Below are positions 33,098 to 45,900 of a DNA stretch of 64,000 nucleotides, piece by piece; position 1 is the first letter of the stretch; each line of letters opens with the position of its first letter. The translations under genes and the position numbers were made by a program. Source of the stretch: Asterochloris sp. CNOR1 (Eukaryota; Chlorophyta; Trebouxiophyceae; Trebouxiales; Trebouxiaceae); NCBI GenBank assembly GCA_963969365.1, contig OZ017748.1:124001-188000 (forward strand). The letters are read 5' to 3'. The notes below the pieces were generated by a model. It was not told where the DNA came from and did not search any database. It was given only the letters and a program-made list of their open reading frames with translations.

Positions 33098-36000
33098 ATG
33101 CCTAACAAGATTGCAAGATCTTCGACGCCGCAGGCAGAGGTGTTCAGCAGCTGCGATGTATTGAGCCAGATCATGGGCATTCTGATGAAAGAGCTGCGTC
33201 TCCTCGACAGTGGGGAGACCAGTCCAGCAAAGCACTGCAGTGTGGGCTTGTTGGCATGGTGGCTGCGGCTGCAAGCCACAAGCAAGACAATGAGCAGCGT
33301 GCTGCACCAGCTGCCCCTGTGTATTGACTTCAGCCAGAGCCGCCCTCCTTGTCGATACACATTGGTTGAACATCCCCGCACCTACTGGCCTGATGACCCC
33401 GCCTGCCAGCTGCTGCTGTGCTGCACCTACCCCATCGCCACTCTCAGGTGGGCATGTCTGCTTGTCGTGTGCAGGAGAGTTCTTTGTTGTGGGCTGGGCC
33501 TGAGGCCTCATGCTGGCTGGGTCAAGCAGACTTTGTAGACTTTTCGTTGCCTGACTGGGCTTGAGGAGCAGAGAGCATCTTTGCCCACTATTATGTCACC
33601 TTCGGAAAGCTGCACCCTGAACCCAAGTCATAATCAGCTCAGAGACTGTATTCAGGCCATTTAGATTCTGATTTCTGTGAGAACATTTGCCCTCTGTTCC
33701 TGGGGCAGCCAAGCGTCCTGCTCGTTGTCTGCTTTGTGGCCACCTCCATCCAGGCACCTGTGAGCAAGTAAATGTGCACATGCTTGCGACCAAGGCCAGC
33801 CCAGCCTTTGGCCCTGCTGAATGCTGCCCTTGGTCATGACATTAGGATGTCTGGCACCTTTCTGGCTCGTTGCAGGCTGAATCCCAGTTCTGATGAGGCA
33901 AAATACCTCGTACTGGGGGAGCCCAGGTTTCAGGATTTACAAGGTCGGCATCTCAGGCACCTGTCAGGGCTGCACTGGGTGCCGGCTTGCATACCGTGGA
34001 GTCGCGTTGACTCAGAGGCAACCCTGGTCAACTTTCCCAACCTGGAGTCGCTGGCGTTTCTCCCGGGGGGCAGGTGGCCAAACAGTGGCCTGGGGGGCAG
34101 TGAGTAGTGGTTAACACTTTCTGCTGTAGTCACAGGGGACGCTAGCCTGTGTGCCTGCTCAGCAGAGTGGTGATAGCTGGCGCGCAGGTCGGCCAATCCA
34201 TTGTCGTCTAAATGCAGCAGTGGCGCAACACGCTGGACAGGCTGTCACACCAGTGAACAGACTGCCTGTCCTCCAGCACACATGTGCACCTGCTTTGCCC
34301 CTGCCTGTTGCACCAGCAGAGCACGATGCAAGGCTGGCGGCAGCGAGGCCTTTTGCTGCTCTGCATGCTGAGAGGCCGGACATGCCACACAGCAGTCTGA
34401 GTACAGGTAGTGCTGGCGCACCACGTAGTCCCTGCCTGCTGCACCAGCAGGGGCTGAGCCCATGCGATGTGTGCCACGTTGCTCCTGCCTGCCCTCAGCT
34501 GCAGAGGGTTGTGTGATGCAGGTTGATGCGGTGTGCTGTGCTGCCCATGCATGCCACAAGTGCAGAGATTGATTGCACTCGGGTTTGTGCTGTGTGTTGC
34601 GCTGCCCCTGCCTGGCAAAGCTAAAGGGCAGGTTGTGGCGGCTCTGGACGCTCAAGGAAGATGCGCTCAAACTGCAGGACCCTGGAACAGGGCTTTCCTC
34701 TAAGAGCTACCGTCCATGACTCTGGTCGACCTGCAGCAGTGCCAGGCAGACGCACTAACAGCTAGTCAGCCCTTGCAGCAGCGCCATGCAGCGTTGCGGG
34801 CAGCGGCCCTGGTCCCAGCGCTGGGCCCTCCAACTGCAGGCCCCTGATCTGTGCCAGCACCTCTGCAAGTCTGCTGGGCGCGCAGCAATGCCATGCTGAC
34901 AATCCAGCAGCTGCCCTGCTTCCTCTGACACCCACATCTTGCCCATGACTGCAGGCCACAGGGACTTGATGCCCCTGCATCCTTTGCAGCCTACAGCATC
35001 AGCTCCCCTCCAATCAGATGTCTAAGAGTTGTGACACCTGCATCTCTGCCATGGCTGCAGGTCCCTGGAACATGGCGGCCCTGCAGCACCTGCAAGCTGT
35101 CACCCTGGTGGACGTGCAGCAGTGCCGCCTTGGCTGCCTGACATGTGTCTTGCCCCGCGTTCCCCTGGACAGCCCACTCAAGATCGGTGCTCTGTTTTGT
35201 CGCTAATCGAGAGGCAGCAGTTATATGAGTGGGAGTACCTGCCGGATGGGTGGGAGCAGAGATTGTACAGGCGTGGTAGTTGCTTGTGGCTGCAGCAGGG
35301 TCAGCCGGCATAGTGGCTGCGTGGCAGGTGTGGCTGCCTGCATAATTGCCAGGCAGCGCTACAGGCCGTGGCAAGTATTTCATCTTTGGCTGAAGGGGGA
35401 GCACCAGGTCGAACTGCTGGGTACTGCGCTTGGCTGCAGGTGCCTTTGAGGGCGGCAGTGTTGGCGGTGGCTTGCCTTGAGCCCTGAGGCCCAGAAGTAC
35501 CCAGTGCAGGCAGAGGCAGCTGCTGGTCAGCAGCAGCCAGCACTACAGCTGTTTGCCTGTCACTCAAGCTGCCTACCTGTGCACCCTGCTGCCCACTTGC
35601 ATTGTGAAGCCCAGGGGGACATGGTGCACATCGTGTCAGCTGCTGGTCAGCAGCAGCGCCAGGAGGACCGCCTCCATGCACTTGACAGGCAACACATCCT
35701 CCACCGTGTCAGCCGCTGTGGGCATGAGCAGGCAGTAGGCGCGGCGCATGCTGAGGTTGAAGAAGTTGACAGCTGTCTTGCTGTACTGCAGGCTGCTGAT
35801 CTATGCCTGGATGCAACGGCCGCAGCTGCTCTGGGCACCTGCATCACAGCAGTGCCCAGCTGTCCTGCATGCACTGGCGCTTGTCCAATGCTGCCAGCTT
35901 GTTGCTGACATAGGGGCTGACATAGGGGCTGACATAGGGGCATGCATCTGCTCTGCTGCCAGGTAGCTGCAGGGCAGGTGTCCTCAGCAGGTGCCTGCAT

Positions 36001-36530
36001 GTGCACAGGGTGCCCCTGTGTCTGCATGCACTGCACAGCATCTAAAGCGTCTGATCAGTGCAGTGGAACTGGCTGTGACGACCTTACAGAACTGGCCATA
36101 CGCAATGTGGTGTCCCGCACCGGGGCTTTGGCAGGCGCACACCAAGCGCCTGAGTGACAGGCCGGAACAGAGCCAAGCTCAGTTGCTGCCTGCCCTGCTG
36201 CAGATCCTGGGACAGGTCTCCATGTCCGCCACCTCCACCTACGGGGCGAGGTCCAGGTGGCAGTCAAGCTGTTGGCCTGCTGCGAGACAGTGACGCTACT
36301 TGTGGACAGATTCAGATGTCTACTGGATCTGGGTCCTGACCACCAGCCATCCCCATCTGGCTTTCTTCGCCTGGTAGATGGCACCAGGCTGAAGCAACTG
36401 ACTGTGAAGCTGGTCGACCCTCTCAGGTGGGGTTCAGACACCATCGTCAGGCGTTGTCACTCCCTGATGGGGGTCATGGATGTGAGTATAGTGGGGCTCA
36501 GCCACATGCTTGTAGAGTCGCAGCCTCCAT
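33098..36530 (+). CDS. F-box/LRR-like protein, partly resolved
   Basis: Exon 1 runs 33098 (ATG, MPNKIARSSTPQAEVF) to 33447 (GTGGGC donor). It contains an F-box-like helix pattern (CDVLSQIMGILMKEL and LLAWWLRLQATSKTMSSVL). Later exons give leucine-rich segments such as NMAALQHLQAVTLVDVQQC (35070-35130) and LLACCETVTLLVDRFRCLL with LVDGTRLKQLTVKLVDPL (36260-36425). Known: such proteins are usually substrate receptors of SCF ubiquitin ligases. It is divergent from the formin, with starts only ~175 bp apart, so the 32924-33097 gap should be a shared promoter. The stop codon and most middle exons are not fixed, and the F-box call rests on pattern only. Confidence 0.45.
34937..35100 (+). repeat. 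Acceptor-edge echo in F-box/LRR gene
   Basis: GCCATGGCTGCAGGTCCCTG with GCGGCCCTGCAGCACCTGCA (real exon) has a decayed copy ~100 bp upstream: CCCATGACTGCAGGCCACAG with GATGCCCCTGCATCCTTTGC. Confidence 0.65.
35906..35942 (+). repeat. Short minisatellite, 3 x ~12 bp
   Basis: GCTGACATAGGG repeated three times in a row, inside a presumed intron. Confidence 0.8.
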
Positions 36531-36985
36531 GAGGAAGCGGAGACCGTGAATTGACTGCTACAACCTTTGTAGCAGGTTCAGACATCATACTCGGCTTGCC
36601 TGCAGCATGCCAGGGGTCAGTGCGCCTGCGCACTGGCTGCACAATGCACCACCTCAGCAAGCCTGAATCAGTCAGCCGCAGTTTCAAGCCAAGTCACCTC
36701 CATTTCTGCTCATTCCTGCCCTGTGCATGAAGTGCTGGGGCAGTGGCTGCTTGTTGGGGGCCATCTCTTGCGGGTACAGGAAAGGACTATCAGGAGCAGC
36801 GCTTTTGTAATTACTTAACTGGCTTTGCCATGCGTCGTGAGACGGCTGCTGTCTTCAGACTGATGTCTCATGAGCGGGAGACCCTAGATCCATATTCATA
36901 ATAGAAGGAGACCCTTTCTTCATAGGAGGGTGGGGCATCAGCAACGAAGGGGCGAAGCTGCCGCCAGAGTGCTGCTGCCCTATGT

Positions 36986-39900
36986 TTGCAGAGCAGCTGT
37001 GTGCCGCTGCCAATGCCCAGGAACTGTCAGCCACACTTGAGAACATTCTCAGTGGTGAGCACGCCATGTGCTCACCAGAGTTGCTCACCATCTGTTGGCC
37101 AGACGCATCAGGATGATGCAGAGCTTGTCATTCTGTGTGAGCAGCGTGTCCATGTACATCATCGGGAACAGATCGTCTTGAAGAGCACATCTGCACAACT
37201 CTGCCGGTTTCAACTGATGCATGCATGGCCTGCTGTCAGATGGATCTTAGATGTAGCATGTACATGGCTGTTGAGCCAGCACTTGATCAGCGTTCTGCCA
37301 GATTGCCTGCACTGCTCTCTTGAAGCTCATAGCTAAGCCCGTCAGTTCTGAAGCAGGTTGTACCACAGTGCGATATAGCCTGCCAGACCCTTGTACAGAG
37401 AAGGCCCCAGTTGCAAGGAAAAGTACATTTGCCCATGCCTCAGGTCTGTCAATCTTCAGCTGTTGACCTCTGTCAGGTGGAGCGAGGCAAACTAGGGTTT
37501 GCATGGGGGCTGCCATCTAGTGTTGGGGATGCTGGCCAGGCTGACCAGCATCATCGAGGCAGGATCAGCCAGCACCGACTGGAGAGGGCTGAGCTCACAG
37601 CTGACTGCTCATGGCCTGCCTGGTCACATCGAAAGTGGAGAAGATGTTGACAGCACAGGCCTAGCCAAGGACTGGCTGCAGGCACTGCAGCACGGGTGTG
37701 CTGCGCAGCAGGTGACAAAGCAGTTGTCTATGTTGCCACCTTTGCTTACATCCCAGCCTAGCCAAGCTCTGCCTGTAGGTCTTGCCTAGACCTGCCACAC
37801 AGGCATGGCGGTCCAAACAATGTCCCAACCCTCCTGCTTCTGTCCTGCAGGTCAGCAGGAAGCATGCCTGCATCCAGCTGCTGGCAGTCAGCTGCCGCCT
37901 GTGCGGCGCAGGGCTTTTTCTGGAGTACCAGAGCGCCTGGTTGCAGCTGGCTCAGGCACAGCTGCAGGCCCGGGCGGAGTCAGAGCTGGTGCAGGATGCG
38001 CTGTGGACCCTCGTAGGCGCCTGCTTCAGCAGGTGAGCATGGCCCCATGCACGATGGGCAGCTGAAAGCCATGGTTCAGGGCCAAGGCCTACGGTCGTGC
38101 CTGGGGTCTGACCCCTGCTCCCCCTCAGCGTCTAGAAATTTGTGGAAACGCCTTTTCGACGGAACCTACAGCGTCCTTCATGGCCAAAGAAGCTGTTGGT
38201 CCCCAGAACCGGTGCTGCAGGGTCTGGTACGAATGGCGTCCATGTCTGCAAATTGGTGTCCATGTCGTATCCAGCACGCCCTCGCCATCGCAGCCAGATC
38301 ACGCCGCAGGCAGGATGCTTGGTCTAGACAATGGCACCGTCCTGGAGAGGAGCGTGGCCCTGCATGGCGCCACCTGCCTGTCTACATGTCACCATGCCAC
38401 GCTGTGTGGCGAGAGGCCTTGTTTTGTGGACGAACTTTCTGCTGTTGGGCAGGGTTCAGCAGGTCCCAACAGTGAACATGCTGGGCCCACGATGGGCTGC
38501 AGTCTGCCCTGCTGCCAGTGTGACTGCTCTTAATGCCTGCTGTGCCTGGCTGTCAAAAACCCAGCAGTGCAGAACGTGCCTCGCTGTAGTGGTGGCCCAA
38601 GCACCGAGGGGGTGTGGGTGGAGCAGGGATTCATGCTGCCTGATCTGGATGAGTATGCTGCTGTGTCCCATTGGTCAAACATGTAGTCCAAAGTCAGGTC
38701 TGGTCATTGCCAGAGCAGAGCCCTTGTCTCACTCAGGTTGGGACGCTCAGGGCTCAACTTGGCAGTGGGTGGTGCCCTAGTTTGAGATAGCAAGTATATT
38801 GCCTGCTGCAGCTGTGGGCAGCTCCACCACACAGGCTGCCCACTGCCAGGCAGGCACATGTGCAGCACTGCAGACCCCCAGTCTGCTGGCTTCAGGGAGC
38901 ATTCTGAGGCAGCCACTGCTTTTTGTTGCAGGCAGGGCTGGGCAGCTCTGCACACAGCTGTCTACTGCAGTTATTGACGTTCTTTCCTGCACTGCTGCGT
39001 TGATGTATTCTTGTCTGCTGTAGGTATGGGCAGCTTCACCAGCTGGCCGCACTGCGCAAGGAGGCCTCGTCCCAGGCCTCCAAGCTGATGGTCATGCTAC
39101 AGCCCACCCTACAGGGTGAGGCTGCACTTGGAACATGGCCTGCATGCGGTCAGCAGCCAGAGCAGCCTCGAGGTTGATGGATGAGCTGCAATCTAGGCTG
39201 CTCCCTGCACGTCCCTTGCTTGTGTCCTGCCGCAGAGGCCTGCTTGCTGGGTCAGCATGTGTCAGCACCACAACCTACACCGCAGTGTAAGCTGCTTGAG
39301 CACCCTTTGCATGGAGCCTGATGGGGCTGACTTGGCACGTGAGTCTGCACATCGCTGCATGTGATCTGCAGCGGCCCTTCCATGCTTGGGCATGTTCAGC
39401 CTCAATCACCTTTTGCTGCCTGTCAGAAAGCCCTCGTTGCGGCCTGCAGCACAGAGTGCTTCTGCATTGCTTCTGCATTGGGGGACAAGCTCGGCATGTC
39501 AGCTGGTAGCCAAAGCAGCCGCCCTTGCCAACATCTGTGAGTGAACAGCACTCTGGGGCTGCAGGTGCAGGCCTCCCAAGCACAGCCTGCCTGGCTGCTG
39601 TCGCTGCAGCCCTGGAAGCGCTGCCCACCGCCTTCAGGGGCCACGCCAAGACCCTGCAGCCATGGCTGCAGCGCCTGTCAAACGTGAGAGAGTGGGGGGA
39701 GACGCCCAGCACCGGGGTCACGCAATGCCTGAGCCTGTTGCCCCGTGTGGCAGGTGAGGCATCAGAAGTTCTAGGCATCAGTGTATGGGGTGAGGCATTG
39801 CAGCTCAGCTGTCACAGACAGTAGCTGCCTCTGGCTCTGCTGTGCACATGACGCAGGAGCACACAGTTTGACAGAAAGCCACCTGTCCGTTTGCGGCAGC

Positions 39901-42900
39901 CCGCCGGGACCCGACAGTGCCTGGGCTTGGTCTTCTTTTGAGGCCCTCGCTGTTCCGGGCCACTTTTGAACTGCCAACAGGTACTTTGTCTTGAATAGTG
40001 CATTCAGCAGATGCTGCTGAGTGATGTGAGCGTGACCCACCAAGCAAGTCTCCTGGGCTGTAGGCTGTGGCAGGAAAGCTCTCTCCTCTTCCAAGGCCAT
40101 CTTTACCATTCAGATGACCCCAGCAGGGATCCTTCACCACAAGTTTCAGCATCCTTGCGGGGCCAGCAATCACACATTCCCTGCAGATGCAGCGGATGGC
40201 AGCACTGCCAGCAGCATGCACAGACTGGCTGCTGCACTCAGCATCCAGAGTGATTGCTTGTCTGCAGTGAGAGGAGAGACATGTAGACATCAGCCTGCCA
40301 GTGCCTTGCTGCACGTCACCTCCACCGCAGTCCCCGCTGCACAGGCTTGATGCGACTGCCTCCCCATTACAGGCCGCCGTCTCTAACCCTGCAGGCGCTG
40401 TGGGGAGGAACCCTGCTGTGCCTAACAAGGCAGCACTTCACCAGCAATGTACAATTGCGCATCTTCTGCTGGCCTTGCTGGCGCTCCCAAGGCCCTAGAC
40501 CTTTCCATAACCTGCCTTCCCATGCAAGCCCTTGCTGAAAGTCTGCTGTGGTGCAGGCACCTCACAGTGAGACAGCGCCCTGGCCGTCGCCTCGATGCAG
40601 CTTGATCCTGCACAGTGGAAATGGACCCCTCACTGCCGGCCATGGACGCTCATTTTCTGCAGGCCCTGCTGCTGCAGGGGAGGGTGCTGGCACTGGAGCC
40701 TCCCTTTTGCAAAACACGGCCATGACTGAACTCGACGCAAAACCCCAAATGCTGCCACAACATCCCCTTGCAAGAGACGCACTGGAGCCCGCCTGCAGAC
40801 GACAGCCATGATCAAAGCGGATAATCAGAAAACCCCAGACATTGCCACAGAATGCCCTTGCAAGCCCACTCGACCTGCTTTCCTACAGGCACGGCTGACG
40901 CATGGGAGGGTGCAATGCGCCGGCACTGCGCTGCAGCCCACCTACTGCTGGACACCGCCTTCATGGGGATGGACTCACAGGATGCCCAATCAGCCGCAGC
41001 CCGCGCAGCAGCTCTGAGCGACCCCAGCGCAGCCGCCGCTGCCCAGCAGCTGCAGGGCGTTGTGCGGGCTGGGGACGGCGCGGCCGCCGGGGTGCGCTGG
41101 GCCATGGCGCAGATGGCAGCAGAGTTGGAGGGGGTGGAGCGCCTGCTGACTGGGAACCACCCTGTGCCTGTGGCGGTGCCTGCGCAGCAGGTGCTAGGGC
41201 TCATGGAGCGGGTGCTGGCCATGAACGCGGCATCAGGTGGGTCACAGTTGCCGGGCACTGCTTTTGGGGTGCCGCAGCCCTCGCCTCTGATCACACCTCA
41301 GATTCTGATCTGGCCATGCCGTGCAGGCCTGCAGGCCTAGTTAGCTTCTGAGCGGCAGGCATTCTGCGCAGCCCTACTGGTCGCCCTGCTGTGCATTTGT
41401 CCACACGCCAGCTCATGTCATTGGCGTCCTCTGATCACTCACACCTCTAAACTCTGTCTAACCAGCCTACTGTAAGTAGTTACATGGGCTCTGGCTCTCC
41501 TGTGCAGGTTTGCAGCCTCCATCAGCGTCTGGGTGGCAGGAGCTCTGCACAGCCCTGCCGGCCCTGCAGGCCGCCGTGCTGCGCCTGATGGGGGTTCTCC
41601 TACAGGCCACGCGTGCAGCGCTGCTGGCGCACTTTGGGGCGGTGGCGCGCCTGCTGGCAGGGTTCCTGCAGGTGTTCTGCGCCGAGCGGGGGCGCCTCCT
41701 GCACACGTTTGCGCGGCCGGTCAGGCAGCAGGTGTGCGCAGTGACCACCATGAAGTTTGCCGAACGTTTCTTGCACACCTGGGCACTGTACTCCCTTGCG
41801 CTCTCTGCCACCCCCCCCCCCCCCCCCCCCCCCCCCCTGCCCCCTGTCTGGCCAGTTCAGGAATCTGAGTCCTCAAACCTCCTGCACCTGTTGGGCATTG
41901 ACCCCACAGCAGGTGCTGACGGGTGAACTTCCTGGTACAGGTCTATGCCACATCTGCCATGCTGGCACAGGTGGCCGGCGTCGGGGCCACGCAGCTGCTG
42001 GCAGAGCCCGCCCTGAAGGCGGCCCTGGCAGAGGTGTATGGGCCACCTGGCGGGCAGCCTCTCAAGCCAGCTGCAGCAGGTAGGCTGCTGGGCATCTCTC
42101 CTGCTGACAGGCATATGGTGGCTGCCAGAGCGATGCCGATACACCATCTCTCAAAACGGCTGGAGCAGGTAGGTTGCTGGGTGCTGCTAGTTGGCCATCT
42201 TGCATCTGCCAAAGCAGTGCGCAACCACAAACTGTCCAAGCTGTTTGCAGTCTCTGGCTCTCAGCATCTGGTGCCTTCAAGGCTGCTGCAGTCAAGGCTG
42301 CTGCAGACACTTCTCCTGTATGGCTGCAGCAGGTGAGCTGCTGGCTGTAACTGTGACCAGGCTTTTTTATCCCCAGAGCACAGCCATGCAAAACCTGCCA
42401 AGCTAGCTGCAGCAGGTGGGCTGCTGGCTAAAACTGTCAGCGTCTGGCACCTCAAGAGCGTTGCAGATTTTCAAGCTATCAAGCCAGCTGCAGCAGATTG
42501 GTCCTCTGCCTGATGATCAATCATCTGTCAGAGCGTTGCAGACAAACACGGCCTGCCATCCAGACAGAATGGCTGCCGCTTGCTTGACAGTGACCAATGG
42601 AAGCGGCCCAGAGGCACTCATGGTGTACAGGTCTTCACAACGCACCCCTGCAGCTGCCATCTGGGGTCCAGTCTGGGATACAATGCAGCTGCGTTAGGCC
42701 CTGAACACAAGCAGCAAAAGCTTCATTGCTCAGCTCATGGGCCAAGCCAGTAGGCAGATGCAGGGGGGCAAGATATGCCCTGCATGTTGCGGGCTGACTG
42801 TTTGCCAATGCAGGAACATGAAAATGCATACAGCTCCCATGCATGCACAGTGTGCATCGCCCCGTCAGCAGGAGCTTGTGTGCGCCCTCATCATGCAGGC

Positions 42901-45900
42901 GGAAGGCGAGTTGGGAGGGCGAGAAGTTGCCAGCTGCAGAGGCAGGATTGATTCATCTTGAAAGTGCCTGAGACCTGTCTGGTGTGCCCCCTGCAGCTCG
43001 GCAAGAAGGCAGAGAGGAAGGGCTGGTGCATGCAAAACATGCCTCAGAACCATACTGCAACAGCCTGTATGCCCCTTCTACAGGCAGGCAGAAGGCAAAA
43101 CGGAAGGGCAAGAAGAGGTCAGCTGCAGAAGCAGGGCTTGCAGATGACAGCGCAGAAGCTGCCCTGGCTGCTCTGCTGGCGGGGCCGTATGCCAAGAGCG
43201 ACGAGGAGTGGGCGGGCGAGATCGACACACAGTGTGCCGCGGTGGGGCACCTCGACACCATCCTGGAGGTAGACAGGGGCTGCCTTGTGGGTCGAGGTGG
43301 TGTTCGTGAGCGCCATGCTGCCAGGAACGCTCTGGCATGTGCTTCATGGGTGTGGAGAGCGGCGCTGGGGCTAAGGAGCACCTTCCTGGACATGGGTGTT
43401 GGCTGGTGTTGCCAGATACGGGACCATGTGAGCTCCCTGCCGCCAGCATTGCTCTGGCATGGGCCCTGGTGGGCAAGAGAGCTGCGCTGTGGGGTTATGT
43501 AAACAGTTCTGGAGGTGGGCAGAGGCTAGCTCTGCCAAAAAACTGGAATTGTGTGAACTCCATGCCGCCAGAAGTGCTCTGGCAGGGGCCCTGCGGAAAA
43601 ACAGAGGTGCGGTCAGGTGCCTGGACACAGCCATGGAGGTGAGCAGGATCATCTCAGTGACCCTGTGTTCCTGTGAGGCGTCCCTAGCTCATGCCCGCTG
43701 CCGACTGCAATGAGGGGTGGGCAGGAGACTCAATCTCCTCTGAGGGTCACGGCAGCATCACCAGACTGCTACCAAGTGGGAGAGAAGGGGCAGGACACGC
43801 AGTACGCTCTCAGAAGCGGGCTGTTCATGAGGGTGTAGCTGTGCTATGGGCCAGGTGGTTTCTGTGACTCCTGGCGGCAGTTGCTGGGCAGCAGGGAGAG
43901 ACAGGCGTGAGAGGTGGACACGCAGTGCATAGCGTTTCCAGCTCGCATGCCAGCATTTGTCATGGCAGACCAGGGCAATTGAGCCTGACACCAGCATCTC
44001 CAAGCGTGCTGCATGCAGGTCGGCAGCTCCGGTCTGCCCTGAGTGCCCTGCTGTCCCACACATTGCAGCCTTTGCAATGGAAACTCAACAGCGACTGAGT
44101 CCGAGCCAGCATTTTGCAACAACCTCCCCTGTGCTGCGTACAGGTTGGCAGCCCTGCGCTGCCTGCTGAGCTGAGGGCCCTGCTGTTGCACACAATGCAG
44201 CCTTTGCAGTGGAGATCGAATAGGCGACAGAGTCTGAGCCAGCATCCTTCAACAATCCCCCCTGTGCTGCGTGCAGATTGGCAGCCCTGCGCTGCCTGCT
44301 GGGCTGAGGGCCCTGCCATCGCATACATTGCAGCTGTTGCCATGAAGATCTAATGGCGGCTGAGACAGAGCCAGCATCCGCCAACAACCTCCTCTGTGCT
44401 GCATGCAGGTCGGAGGCGCTGCGCTGCCTGTCGAGCAGAGGGCCCTGGCGGAGGCTGCTGCTGCGCACATCGCAGCCACAGCTGCAGCAGCCCAGCGGCG
44501 GCTGAGTTCCGGGCATGAGACCTCTGCAAGGGCGCGGGGGGTGTGCCGCCTTGCTGCAGCTGCCCTAAGGGCCCTGGCCACAGCTGTGGCCGTGCCAGGC
44601 AGCCACCGGCCTGTGCTGCTGCCGGAGGCAGTGGCTCTCTTTACGGAGGTGGGCATGCTGATTTTGATCAATTCTTACGACGCAAGCCTTTTTTCCAAAG
44701 CACTGACATCTGCTGCTGTCTGAGGTGGTGAATCTGCTCAGAGAGGTGGGCGGCTAGCCTGGCGTGCTGCCAAGTGCTGAGCTTATGCAAGCCAGTCTGT
44801 CAGGGCTGACATGCCGCGTGCCATTCAGTTCCAGAAGGTACCCTGCAGGGAGCTTTTGCATCCTCTGCAGTTTTTGTCATGTGTCTCACCAGAGCTGCCA
44901 GGTCCGTTAGAGGGACGCTGTAGGGGACTAATCAGGCTTGCAATTGAATTGTTGCGCCCTCTTAAGTCCTGAAGCTGACGTGGCAGTTGCTGCGGTCCCA
45001 GAAACAACCCTGCAGGTGACCACAACAGGCTTGCAGCCTGTTGCTGCTTTGTGTCACTCCTCTGCCTGCAGGTGTTGTCTGCTGCCGCGCCTGACACGGC
45101 AGCTGCTGCGGTCCAGAGACTGGCCCTGCAAGAGGGCCTTGCAACACGATTTGGGGGATGTGATGTTCACACTCTTCTTCTGCCTGCAGGCCCTGTCCAG
45201 TGCTGCGCCTGAGGTGGCGGCTGCAGCTCACCAGGCGCTTGCACGGTGTGAGGTCTTGCTGCACCCAAGGGCAGCCAGCAATGCCCCTGCCCCGCAGCAG
45301 CTCTCTGCAACCCTAGCAGACAATGTGGAGCAGGTGAGCAATGCAGCCAGATGCCTTGCTGGCGGGAATTTGGCGTGGTGGGTTGTGAAGCTTCATGCTG
45401 GTCCACAAGCAGTCATTGATGGTTGATGCCTCTGCCATGTCTACCTGCGACTTTACAGAGCTTGAGAGCTGCATTCCAACATGTCGAGCTTGCGGCAGGC
45501 TGGCAACATTCATGTATGATGACTGCGCTGAAGTGGCATGGCCACCAGCAGAGTCCTGAGGCGCGCAGCAGCTGTGCATCCCCCACTCTGCTGTGGGGTT
45601 TGAGGCAGCCTTCAGTTTACTTGAGAGTGTGTGAGGGGCTGACCTGACCTGATCTCCTCAGCAGGATGTCAACGCGCCTGATTGGCGTACCTCCTGCAGG
45701 AATCGGTCCACAGGAAGTTCTTGCACACACCATATTGATAGGACACTGCTGAGTTGCAAGCTGCAGACATACAGCTAGTCTTTGCTCGCACCCTGCAGGA
45801 CAGGGCACTGCTGCGTTCCCAGCTGCAGGCATGCAGCCGTGCTGCAGAACAAGGCGCTGCTGGGTTGCAAGCTACAGGAACTACAGCCAGAACGCAGTCA

